Positions 26,573-34,193 of a DNA stretch of 34,193 bases are shown here, in pieces. Location of the stretch: NCBI GenBank assembly GCA_029099805.1, contig JAQXOR010000016.1:1-34193 (forward strand). The letters run 5' to 3'. The notes beneath the pieces were generated by a model. It did no database searches and was not told the DNA's origin. It worked only from the letters and a program-made list of their open reading frames with translations. The DNA is from Lachnospiraceae bacterium. Lineage in GTDB: Bacteria > Bacillota > Clostridia > Lachnospirales > Lachnospiraceae. The first letter of the stretch is position 1. Each line of letters begins with the position of its first letter. The position numbers and the translations under genes were made by a program.

Positions 26573-28660
26573 ATGAAATCTATAAGAATGAGAATCACTG
26601 CGGCGATTGTGGTTTGTTCATTGATTTCGGCATGCATTATTAGCATACTAAGCATTTCCGACTCCAGAGAAGTTTCGAATGTGGCAGCGTAAATGGAACT
26701 GGTGCAGATTTGCTCTATCAGCGGAGGAGAAATGGATGCACTGATTTCGAGAGTCGAACAGTCCGTGGACACCTTAGCTGAAATTGCAATGGAACGATTG
26801 GAGTTTTCAAAGTTTAAGAACAACAATGCCTATGTGGAGGAATATACGAACGGACTCATGAATGAATTCATGACATTTGCGGAGCATACCGATGGTGCGA
26901 TTACCGCGTATATCCGGTATAATCCGGAGTTTACCGAACCGACTTCCGGGATTTTCCTGACGCGAAACGATACGAATTCGCCGTTTGAGAGCGTCACACC
27001 GACGGATTTCAGTATGTATGATCCGGGGGATTTGGCCCATGTAGGCTGGTATTACATACCGGTAGCAAATAAAGCTCCTCTTTGGATGGATCCGTATTTA
27101 AATGAAAATATCAATGTTGAGATGATTTCCTATGTTATTCCGCTATATATCGATGGTACTTCAGTCGGTATTATCGGAATGGATATTGATTTTAGTCAAC
27201 TGACTGAGCAGGCTGACAGTACGGTTGCGTTTGATACAGGTTATTCATTTCTTGTGAGTTCTACCGGAAATGTTTTACATCATAAGGAGATTCCTTCAGG
27301 GACCGACTTGGGAGAATATAACAGCGGTGAACTGGCACCTGTGAAGGAGTATATTGCGGATGTCGCTAATCAGGGAAAAACACTGGAGTACAGTTACAAC
27401 GGCGGCAGTAAGTTCTTGTCTTATATGGAACTGAAAAACGGAATGAAACTGGTATTAACCGTTCCGTTACATGAGATTAAGGCAAATGCGAATGCATTGT
27501 CCATAAAGATTTTATGCTTCCTGCTTTTAGGTATCGTGATTTCGGCTGTGCTCGGCATTTTAATCGGTGGTAATATTGCAAACCCGATTAAGAGGATTAC
27601 AGAAATTATCCGGCAGACGTCCCAGCTTGATTTCCGAAAGGAAGAGAATTTTGACACGCTCTTAAAGAAAAAAGATGAAACGGGAATTATGGCAAATGCA
27701 GTAAATGAGATGCGTTCGATTCTCCGTGAGATGGTAACAAATATGGAGAAGATAAAGGAAAATTTGTCAATGAACATGGAGTTACTGGACCATGTCATGA
27801 GAGAGAATAACACAGTTTCCGAAGATAATTCCGCGACAACCCAGGAGTTGGCCGCTGGAATGGAAGAAAACGCAGCCAGTGCGACCATGATTGTGAACAA
27901 TATAGATGCGATTCAGAGCGATGCGGCAGATATTAAAGAGCTTTCCGAAAAGGAGCAGAATGAGTCAAAGGACATTATGACACGTGCAAGGCGGCTGCGT
28001 GATACTACAATTGCTTCCAATAAGAAGACGATGGAAGTATACGCGGATATGAAGAGCCGTACAGAGGAGGCGGTAGAAAAATCCAAGGTGGTTGCAAAGA
28101 TTAACGATCTTACGGATAACATTCGAAACATTTTCTCTCAGACGAATTTGCTGGCACTGAATGCAAATATTGAGGCAGCGAGAGCGGGAGATGCTGGAAG
28201 AGGCTTTGCGGTAGTTGCTACTGAAATCGGCGCTTTGGCAAACCAGACATTTGAGACGGTTGATGTCATCAATCAGACGGTGGGCGAAGTGAATGATGCG
28301 GTTCAAAATATGACAGACTGTATTCAGGTTATCATGCGCTTTTTGGAGGAAACGGTGGTTGCCGATTATGATTCGTTCGGTCAGGTGGGTGAGCGATATG
28401 AAAGGGATGCAGTATCTTTTTCCGAATCTATGCAGCAGATTTATTCCAAGGTTTCTGACCTGACAAGCAAGATAACAGTAATCGTAGATACTATGGATGG
28501 TGTGAACCGAACGATTACGGAGTCTGCGGATGGCGTTAGCATGATTGCGGAAAAGATAGGTGTCGCGGTGGAAAAGACGGCAGAAGGATACGATCACCTG
28601 CGTAAGAGTGAAGAAAGTCTGGATCTTTTGAAGGGACTGATTGAAAAGTTTAATATGTAG
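26573..28660 (+). pseudogene. Methyl-accepting chemotaxis protein interrupted by an in-frame TAA
   Basis: The natural start is ATG 26573, behind a strong site and promoter. It encodes a membrane anchor (MKSIRMRITAAIVVCSLISACIISILSISDS) and reaches a TAA at 26690-26692 (codon 40). The same frame continues with ATG 26693 into the 655-aa track ORF: a dCache-like sensor ([44 protein letters not shown]), TM2 ([21 protein letters not shown]), HAMP and an intact signalling tip ([30 protein letters not shown]). One substitution would restore a normal ~695-aa receptor. Reinitiation at the adjacent TAA-ATG is possible but would give a sensor domain lacking TM1 and thus its export. rsmH follows 23 bp downstream. 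Confidence 0.82.
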
Positions 28661-28683
28661 TATCGGTAGAAAGGAGTGTTTTC

Positions 28684-29742
28684 TTGACCGACGAACAGAA
28701 CAATGCAGCCTTGCACAAACGGCGTGTGAGATATAAAGGAACCCACCCGCGTGCGTTTCATGAAAAATACAAGGAGGCCCAGCCGGAGAAGTATGCGGAT
28801 ACTGTTGCAAAGGTAATCAGTAAGGGAAGTACTCCGGCAGGGATGCATCTGTCCATTATGGTGGAAGAGATACTGGAGGTGTTAAAGATTCAGCCGGGAG
28901 AGCAGGGTCTGGATGCTACGCTTGGGTACGGCGGACATACGAGTGCCATGCTTGCGAGACTGGAAGGTCGGGGGCATATGGTTGCGCTGGATGTGGATCC
29001 GATTGAGATTGTAAAGACGAAAAAACGTCTGGAGGAAAAAGGCTACGGACCGGAGCTTCTTACCGTCTGTCAGACGAACTTTGCCAATATTGATGAGGTG
29101 GCGGAGACTGCCGGAAAGTTTGACTTTGTGCTGGCGGATTTGGGCGTGTCCTCCATGCAGATAGACAACCCGGAGCGGGGATTTTCCTATAAGACGGATG
29201 GGCCGCTGGACCTTAGGCTGGACCCGGAACACGGGCAGTCCGCGGCAGAGCGTCTGCGGAGCATTTCTAAAGAGGAATTTATCGGGATGATGGTGGAAAA
29301 CTCCGACGAGCCTTATGCGGAAGAAATTGCAAAGGCGGTATTTCAGAGAATGAAGCGGGGTGCGAGGTTTGAGACGACCACGGAGCTAAGGGATGCCATA
29401 GAGGAAGCATTACAGAAGCTCCCGGCAGCGGAGCGGAAGGAAGCGGTGAAAAAGTCTTGTGCGAGAGTATTTCAGGCACTCCGCATTGATGTAAACAGCG
29501 AGTTTGAGGTGCTGTATGCATTCTTAGAAAAGCTTCCGGGGATTTTAAAGCCGGGTGCCAGAGTGGCGATTCTGACCTTTCATTCGGGCGAGGACCAGCT
29601 GGTTAAGAAGTCCTTTAAGCAGTTAAAAAAAGTGGGTGTCTATAAGGAGGCATCGGAGGAGGTCATACGGCCGTCAGCGGAGGAGTGCAGACGGAACCCG
29701 CGTGCCAAATCCACGAAGCTAAGGTGGGCGGTAAAGGCGTAA
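28684..29742 (+). CDS. rsmH: RsmH/MraW-like 16S rRNA (cytosine-1402-N4) methyltransferase, extra copy type
   Basis: 352 aa from a TTG start with AAAGGAG 8 nt upstream. RsmH motifs: DATLGYGGHTSAML (SAM loop), ALDVDPIEI, LADLGVSSMQIDNPERGFSYKTDGPLDLRLDP, a helical insert (EDALQ-like region 195-245), RVFQALRIDVNSE and TFHSGED. The canonical family is about 310 aa; this one carries a ~45-residue basic N-terminal extension (HKRRVRYKGTHPRAFHEKYKEAQPEKY). The usual rsmH lies in the dcw cell-division cluster beside ftsL; here the neighbour is a chemoreceptor, so this is probably a second paralogue, possibly with a shifted substrate. A terminator follows. Confidence 0.87.
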   Translation: MTDEQNNAALHKRRVRYKGTHPRAFHEKYKEAQPEKYADTVAKVISKGSTPAGMHLSIMVEEILEVLKIQPGEQGLDATLGYGGHTSAMLARLEGRGHMVALDVDPIEIVKTKKRLEEKGYGPELLTVCQTNFANIDEVAETAGKFDFVLADLGVSSMQIDNPERGFSYKTDGPLDLRLDPEHGQSAAERLRSISKEEFIGMMVENSDEPYAEEIAKAVFQRMKRGARFETTTELRDAIEEALQKLPAAERKEAVKKSCARVFQALRIDVNSEFEVLYAFLEKLPGILKPGARVAILTFHSGEDQLVKKSFKQLKKVGVYKEASEEVIRPSAEECRRNPRAKSTKLRWAVKA

Positions 29743-29805
29743 CCGGAAGTGACCCGGAACGGGAAGCCGAAGCAGAAGAGAATAGTGAAAAGAGAAAAAG
29801 AGAAA

Positions 29806-29843
29806 GAAAAGAGCCCTTGATGTTTCTAACGCCGAGGGCTTTT
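29806..29843. terminator. Bidirectional terminator between rsmH and the small peptide gene
   Basis: The stem (AAAAG)AGCCCT / AGGGCT(TTTT) has a 17-nt loop. T-rich tracts follow in both directions: TTTTAAG on plus and TTTTCTTTC on minus. The ~60 bp before it are purine-rich (GAAAAAGAGAAAG...) and non-coding. Confidence 0.75.
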
Positions 29844-29880
29844 AAGCTAACAGAATCCAATAAGTTGCATAGACGGATAC

Positions 29881-30066
29881 TTATGAGTTCTGAGAAGAGT
29901 CATAGGTGCACCAACCCTTATGTGCGCTTTCATTAGGGTTTCCGGTCCATTTCTTTCCACAAACAGGGCATACTCCCCCCGGTTCAGTATCTACGAGACC
30001 GAAATTCTTCGCGGTAAGCTTAATCGCTAATTCTTCTACTGTTGGTTTGTTCCAATTCTTCTTCAT
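29881..30066 (-). CDS. Small peptide with lasso/RiPP-type leader and Cys/His-rich C-terminus
   Basis: 61 aa with an AAGGAG site 9 nt upstream and a near-consensus promoter, so it is very likely expressed. Residues 1-19 (MKKNWNKPTVEELAIKLTA) match the Firmicutes lasso leader style: a K-x-[WY]-x-K-P-x-V/L-E-x-L block and a Thr (T18) at what would be the penultimate leader position. If the core starts at K20, acidic residues D26 and E28 fall at positions 7 and 9, where a lasso macrolactam closes. The C-terminal half has CPVCGKKW and HKGWC (C33, C36, H49, C53), unusual for a lasso peptide and able to form a zinc knuckle or disulfides. No modification genes are adjacent; HprK-like and AsnB-like genes lie 23 kb away. 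The alternative is a small zinc-binding protein. Confidence 0.75.
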   Translation of the reverse strand: MKKNWNKPTVEELAIKLTAKNFGLVDTEPGGVCPVCGKKWTGNPNESAHKGWCTYDSSQNS

Positions 30067-30144
30067 AATGATATACTCCTTTCCTTACAGAACCATGATT
30101 CCCATACAAAGATAGGAATGCTGTCTATCTCAATAATTTATCCT

Positions 30145-30189
30145 AATCCGTTTTTGTTATTATTATACCTTAGGAAAACGGATTGTCAA
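30145..30189 (-). promoter_or_regulatory. Near-consensus promoter of the peptide gene, -10 flanked by a 10-bp inverted repeat
   Basis: On the minus strand a perfect TTGACA (30184-30189) and a perfect TATAAT (30162-30167) are 16 bp apart. The arms AATCCGTTTT (30145-30154) and AAAACGGATT (30175-30184) flank the -10 symmetrically. This may be a repressor operator or a 5' leader hairpin. The 5' leader is about 90 nt. Confidence 0.8.
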
Positions 30190-30195
30190 TAAAAA

Positions 30196-30211
30196 CTAAC
30201 AATTTTGTTAG
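30196..30211. promoter_or_regulatory. Candidate BceR-type operator upstream of the peptide promoter
   Basis: CTAACAATTTTGTTAG is a 16-bp inverted repeat (7-bp arms, TT centre) 6 bp upstream of the -35, a usual activator position. Read on the minus strand it differs at one base from the site at the kinase end. A further short inverted repeat AGGAC-TTTT-GTCCT (30210-30223) lies next to it. Confidence 0.45.
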
Positions 30212-30316
30212 GACTTTTGTCCTATTCGGCTTTACGTGCCCGGATGAAAACTGATTTCGGAAGTGTTTGGGGTATCTCATACGTGAGGTTGTGCGCGAGG
30301 TTGTCCGCTATTTTGA

Positions 30317-30355
30317 TTGAGAAATCTTTCGTCTTGTAGTATACTGTTAACAGTA
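30317..30355 (+). promoter_or_regulatory. Promoter of the SGNH esterase/alpha-xylosidase genes with a 14-bp palindrome at the start site
   Basis: TTGAGA and TATACT are separated by 17 bp. The perfect palindrome TACTGTTAACAGTA (30342-30355) overlaps the end of the -10 and the expected start of transcription, as a repressor operator would. Confidence 0.6.
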
Positions 30356-30416
30356 GGTAATAGTGAATGTGAAAGATGAAATAAGAGATATTTATGTAAA
30401 TACGGAGGACAGATTT

Positions 30417-31526
30417 ATGAAGGAATCTCATTTGCAGGAATGGCTGGCACCGGTTTGGAAGGGTGGAGAAATCTACGAGGAATCCGTGTGCTTTTATGAG
30501 GATGCAACGGGAAAAGAGCAGGGTGGGCATCTTTTGTATATGCCGAAGAAAATCAGTAAGGTTACGAATCATGACGGAACAGTAGAATATGAGGAACAGA
30601 AGGATTACGAAGTGACAGAGTACGGAATCAGGCGTACCGAGGGCAGCAGGATTCCGGTGCTTGCGAGGGCAGAGTATTGTGAAAGCTATACCGGACAGCC
30701 TTGGGCGGGATGGCTTTGCATGCCGGGCAAGGAGCAGTTTGTCCGTATTCTGCCGAATGTGTATACTTATCAGACGTTGGTAACGTATGAGGCAGAGGGG
30801 GCATGGACCGGCTGTATCCCGGAGCGTCAGGGGGAGAAGCTGGTACGTACCTATGAGAAGCTGGAAGCCGGAGAACCGCTTCATATTGTTTTTTTCGGGG
30901 ACAGTATTACAGCAGGCTGGGAGGCAAGCGGTGCCGATGAACCGGCAGTCGATATGGGCTCTCTTGCACCGATGAAGGTGCAGTCTGACCGTTACCCGTA
31001 TCTACCTGTTTGGGCGGAGCTGGTGACAGGAAAGCTTCGTGAGGCATACCCACAGGCGACGATTACAAAGGATAATCTGTCCTCCGGCGGTTCCACGGCA
31101 AAATGGGGCGTAGAGCATGTGACGGAATTATTTGACCGTGTCGATACTCCGGATTTGGTATTTATCGGCTTCGGAATGAATTGTATGTGGGACCCCGCAG
31201 AGGAATTCATGGGATATATCGAAACCATTATGAACGAGCTGCGCGGAAGAAACCCGAAGTGCGAGTTCGTTCTTTACCCGGCCATGACTGCCAACAGGGA
31301 GATTGAGACCTATCAGAATGAGTTTATGCTAACCTACGAGAAGAACTTACAGGACTATGCGGAGAAACACTCCGGTGTGATAGCGGCTCCGGTACACAGT
31401 ATGTTTAAAGAAATGGAAAAACGGGGGAAAACCTATTACGAATACAGCGGAAACTGTGTGAATCACCCGAATGATTTTGCGATTCGTTTATATGGACAGA
31501 CGATATGGGAGACGCTTTGCAAGTAG
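30417..31526 (+). CDS. SGNH/GDSL-family esterase
   Basis: 369 aa from ATG 30417, which has GGAGG 8 nt upstream. The track start (GTG 30363) would fall about 10 nt from the predicted transcription start. The N-terminal ~150 residues look like a beta-rich accessory domain (GGEIYEESVCFYED...). The hydrolase follows: block I FFGDSITAGW with Ser163, block II SSGGSTAKWG, block III GFGMNCMW, and the catalytic His350 in NCVNHPNDF (Cys at the usual Asp position three residues before). No signal peptide, so it probably deacylates imported oligosaccharides. It precedes the GH31 gene by 86 bp, consistent with deacetylation before alpha-xylosidase action. Confidence 0.85.
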   Translation: MKESHLQEWLAPVWKGGEIYEESVCFYEDATGKEQGGHLLYMPKKISKVTNHDGTVEYEEQKDYEVTEYGIRRTEGSRIPVLARAEYCESYTGQPWAGWLCMPGKEQFVRILPNVYTYQTLVTYEAEGAWTGCIPERQGEKLVRTYEKLEAGEPLHIVFFGDSITAGWEASGADEPAVDMGSLAPMKVQSDRYPYLPVWAELVTGKLREAYPQATITKDNLSSGGSTAKWGVEHVTELFDRVDTPDLVFIGFGMNCMWDPAEEFMGYIETIMNELRGRNPKCEFVLYPAMTANREIETYQNEFMLTYEKNLQDYAEKHSGVIAAPVHSMFKEMEKRGKTYYEYSGNCVNHPNDFAIRLYGQTIWETLCK

Positions 31527-31612
31527 AGGTATAACTCATGGCTGTAGTAGCGAATGACCGCAAAGGCTGTAGCAGGCCGATGAGGACAAATTTTTTAAAG
31601 AGGAGAAGGCGT

Positions 31613-33943
31613 ATGAAATTTAACAACGGATGCTGGTTACAGAAGGAAGGCTGTCAGTGCTTTGCACCGGCGGAGGCCTATTTTACAAAGGTGACGGAGA
31701 CCGAGGTGACGATTTGTGCACCGACTAGTCGTGTTTACAATAAGGGGTGTACGCTTGGCGGAATTAATCTGACGGTAAAGATTACTTCTCCGAGAGAGGA
31801 TGTACTCCGCGTACAGACCTATCATCATCTGGGGGCGGTTGTGACAGAACCGGCATTTGAGCTGAATCTGCAGGAAATGCCGCTCGCGGTAACGGAAACG
31901 GATGAAAGGATAGTGGTAGAAAGCGGAAAGCTGAGTCTTACGATTACGAAAAATCCGTGGTCCATGGTGTATGCAAGAGACGGTAAGGTACTGACGAAAA
32001 GCTCCGGCAAGGACCTTGCACTGATGAAGACAAACTGGAAGGGCGATTATTATGATAAGGGCGACAATGTGGATACCTACATGCGCCAGCAGCTTACACT
32101 CGGAGTAGGCGAGCTCCTTTACGGCACTGGCGAGCATTTTACGCCGTTTGTGAAAAACGGGCAGAGCATTGATATCTGGAATGAGGACGGCGGTACAAGT
32201 ACGGAGCAGGCATACAAAAATATTCCGTTTTATCTCTCAAACCGTAATTACGGTGTGCTTGTAAATCACCCGGAGCGGGTATCCTTTGAGCTCGGCACCG
32301 AAATGGTAACAAGAGCGGAGTTCTCGGTCGAGGGCGGGTATTTGGATTATTTCCTTTTCGGCGGTGACTCCATGAAGGATGTGCTTGTGGCATATACGGA
32401 TTTGACCGGAAAGCCGTCGCTTCCGGCACCGTGGACCTTCGGACTGTGGTTGTCCACGTCCTTTACTACAAGCTACGACGAAGCAACGGTTATGAGCTTT
32501 ATCGACGGGATGCTTGACCGTGGGATTCCGCTTCGGACGTTTCACTTTGACTGCTGCTGGATGAAGGAATTTCACTGGTCGGACTTTGTGTGGGATGAGC
32601 GTGTGTTCCCGGACCCGGTGGGCATGTTGAAACGAATCAAAGAAAAGGGCTTAAATATCTGTGTCTGGATTAATTCTTATATCGGGCAGGAGTCCAAGCT
32701 GTTTAAGGAAGGAATGGAAAAGGGCTACTTTATCAAGCGGCCGAACGGGCAGGTGTTCCAGTGGGATATGTGGCAGCCGGGCATGGCGATTGTAGACTTT
32801 ACGAATCCGGCGGCGTATGCATGGTTCCAGGAAAAGCTGGAAGTGCTGTTAGAGATGGGTGTGGACTGCTTTAAGACGGACTTCGGTGAACGGATTCCGA
32901 CGGATGTGGTGTATTTTGACGGTTCCGACCCAAAGAAAATGCACAATTATTATACCTATCTGTACAATAAATGTGTGTATGAGCTTCTGGAGCGGAAACG
33001 CGGAAAGGGCGAGGCGGTATTATTTGCCCGTTCCGCGACAGTGGGTGGTCAGAAATTCCCGGTACACTGGGGCGGTGACTGTTGGTCGGATTATGAGTCC
33101 ATGGAGGAGAGCCTGCGGGGCGGATTGTCCCTGATGATGAGCGGCTTCGGCTTCTGGGCTCATGATATCGGCGGCTTTGAGCATACCTCAACACCGGACG
33201 TATACAAACGCTGGGTGGCATTCGGCCTGCTCTCCTCCCACAGTCGTCTGCACGGAAGTACGTCATACCGCGTGCCGTGGGTGTACGACGAAGAGGCGGT
33301 GGATGTGTGCAGATTCTTTACCCGCTTGAAGGCAAGGCTGATGCCGTACCTGTATGAAACGGCAATCTATACAAGCAAAACCGGTATCCCGACCATGCGC
33401 AGTATGGTGTTGGAATTTAGCGGGGACAGAAATTGCAGCTATCTGGACAAGCAATATATGCTGGGCGACAGCCTTTTAGTGGCACCGCTGTTTAGTGAGG
33501 ATGGCATCGCCGAATACTACCTGCCGGAAGGAAGATGGACGAACTTTTTCACCGGCAAAGTCGTAGAGGGCGGCAAATGGTACACCGAGCACCACGATTA
33601 CTTCAGCCTTCCACTCATGGTAAAGGAGGGCTCCGTTATCGCACTCGGCGCAAGAGACGACAAGCCGGACTATGACTACGCGGATGGTGTGGAACTGCGG
33701 ATTTATGAGCTTTCTGACGGCACGACGACAGAAAAGTCCGTGTACGGCATGGATAAAAAGGAAGAGCTGAAAATGGTTGTCAGTCAGGAAGACGGAAGGA
33801 TTACGATTGAGACAGAGGCGAAGAAACCGTATACCGTGAGATTGGTGAACCGGAAGGTAAGTTCTGTGGAAGGCGCAGAGGTAAGGTATGATGGGGAAGA
33901 TACGGTGGTAACAGGAAAGCCAGGACGTATGGTGCTTGCATAG
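31613..33943 (+). CDS. yicI: GH31 alpha-xylosidase, YicI-like
   Basis: 776 aa from ATG 31613 with AGAGGAG upstream; the track start at 31538 adds an unrelated basic tail. The length matches E. coli YicI (772 aa). The catalytic nucleophile is Asp423 in FKTDFGERIP and the acid/base is Asp489 in GGDCWSD. Substrate-binding motifs WLSTSFTTSYDEATV, FHFDCCWMKEFHW and FWAHDIGGF are typical of alpha-xylosidases rather than alpha-glucosidases. It is cytoplasmic and would remove alpha-xylose from xyloglucan oligosaccharides such as isoprimeverose. It is probably cotranscribed with the SGNH esterase. No clear terminator follows directly. Confidence 0.93.
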   Translation: MKFNNGCWLQKEGCQCFAPAEAYFTKVTETEVTICAPTSRVYNKGCTLGGINLTVKITSPREDVLRVQTYHHLGAVVTEPAFELNLQEMPLAVTETDERIVVESGKLSLTITKNPWSMVYARDGKVLTKSSGKDLALMKTNWKGDYYDKGDNVDTYMRQQLTLGVGELLYGTGEHFTPFVKNGQSIDIWNEDGGTSTEQAYKNIPFYLSNRNYGVLVNHPERVSFELGTEMVTRAEFSVEGGYLDYFLFGGDSMKDVLVAYTDLTGKPSLPAPWTFGLWLSTSFTTSYDEATVMSFIDGMLDRGIPLRTFHFDCCWMKEFHWSDFVWDERVFPDPVGMLKRIKEKGLNICVWINSYIGQESKLFKEGMEKGYFIKRPNGQVFQWDMWQPGMAIVDFTNPAAYAWFQEKLEVLLEMGVDCFKTDFGERIPTDVVYFDGSDPKKMHNYYTYLYNKCVYELLERKRGKGEAVLFARSATVGGQKFPVHWGGDCWSDYESMEESLRGGLSLMMSGFGFWAHDIGGFEHTSTPDVYKRWVAFGLLSSHSRLHGSTSYRVPWVYDEEAVDVCRFFTRLKARLMPYLYETAIYTSKTGIPTMRSMVLEFSGDRNCSYLDKQYMLGDSLLVAPLFSEDGIAEYYLPEGRWTNFFTGKVVEGGKWYTEHHDYFSLPLMVKEGSVIALGARDDKPDYDYADGVELRIYELSDGTTTEKSVYGMDKKEELKMVVSQEDGRITIETEAKKPYTVRLVNRKVSSVEGAEVRYDGEDTVVTGKPGRMVLA

Positions 33944-34193
33944 GGAATAAGGTGGCACTGTAGTAAAAGTGGCATAAAGGTTGATAGGACCTGATAAGCA
34001 GTCTGTGTAGTTGCTATTCGCATTCTCTGAAATGCAATAATATAAGCCACGGTGGATTGAACCGACCTCCAAAAGTTAGACCCAAAATCAGACAATTGGG
34101 AGACTGGTTTAAATACCGTGGTTTTTCTGCTATAATAGGGCAAAGTTTGGGACTTTGGAATTGTTACGCAAAATGAAAGATTTTGTAATTTCT
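33944..34193. other. 3' intergenic region with a long-range inverted repeat and a promoter-like element
   Basis: No gene is recognised. CCACGGT (34047-34053) and ACCGTGG (34115-34121) form a 7-bp inverted repeat around an IS-end-like sequence and run into TTTTT, so it may serve as a terminator. A perfect TATAAT follows at 34131-34136 with a poor -35. An ATG-led frame (MKDFVIS...) reaches the window end and cannot be judged. Confidence 0.4.
34058..34104 (+). mobile_element. Possible degenerate IS3-family end
   Basis: TGAACCGACCTCCAAAAGTT and the following AGACC resemble IS3-family terminal inverted repeats of the TGnACTGACCCCCAAAAGTTAGAC form. TTGGGAG about 20 bp later resembles the orfA ribosome binding site of such elements. 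No orfA reading frame follows, so this would be a solo end or a deletion remnant. Confidence 0.35.

Noticed and set aside
29685-29936. 83-aa plus-strand ORF after rsmH
   Set aside because: It overlaps the rsmH end in another frame, runs through purine-rich DNA and a terminator, and has no ribosome binding site.
1-34193. CRISPR array or prophage
   Set aside because: No regularly spaced repeats and no phage structural, integrase or transposase genes were seen in the window.

Overview
The window looks like a chromosomal segment of a motile, carbohydrate-degrading Firmicute, most likely a Lachnospiraceae of the Roseburia/Agathobacter/Lachnospira type. The basis is family resemblance of the proteins (two membrane chemoreceptors, CheW, a soluble hydrogenase-chemoreceptor fusion, GH127/146 and GH31 glycosidases), Gram-positive ribosome binding sites, sigma-A promoters and a LexA box of the Bacillus/Clostridium type. 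No database search was possible, so the genus is inference.

Layout. 1-1.6 kb: prfB with its programmed +1 frameshift, then cheW. 1.6-5.1 kb: an AraC regulator divergent from a GH127/GH146-type beta-L-arabinofuranosidase. 5.1-8.1 kb, minus strand: a two-gene unit of an HPr-kinase-like protein and a stand-alone, Cys-less glutaminase-type domain, plus a CE1-like lipoprotein esterase. 8.3-15.1 kb: a chemoreceptor, then uvrB-uvrA behind a LexA box. 15.2-18.1 kb: a sensory-type [FeFe]-hydrogenase fused to a chemoreceptor signalling domain, a 55-aa 2[4Fe-4S] ferredoxin absent from the ORF track, a DUF1858 redox protein and tRNA-Trp. 18.2-22 kb: FAD-dependent dehydrogenase, HD phosphohydrolase and guaA.

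22.2-26.5 kb is an accessory stretch: HAD hydrolase, P-loop kinase, NUDIX hydrolase, then a BceRS-like two-component system that has a shortened receiver domain, has no ABC transporter, and abuts a decayed MerR-family gene. 26.5-29.7 kb: a chemoreceptor interrupted by an in-frame TAA, then an extra RsmH. 29.9-30.2 kb, minus strand: a 61-aa peptide gene with a lasso-type leader, a Cys/His-rich C-terminus and a near-perfect promoter. 30.3-33.9 kb: an SGNH esterase and a YicI-like alpha-xylosidase, probably one operon. The window ends in what looks like a degenerate IS3-family terminus.

Themes: (1) chemotaxis and redox/H2 sensing; (2) plant hemicellulose and arabinan use (arabinofuranosidase, esterases, alpha-xylosidase); (3) a dispersed set of lasso/RiPP-like parts. 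The peptide promoter carries a 16-bp palindrome matching 15 of 16 bases of one at the end of the orphan histidine kinase gene. This suggests, but does not prove, that the BceR-like regulator now controls the peptide gene.
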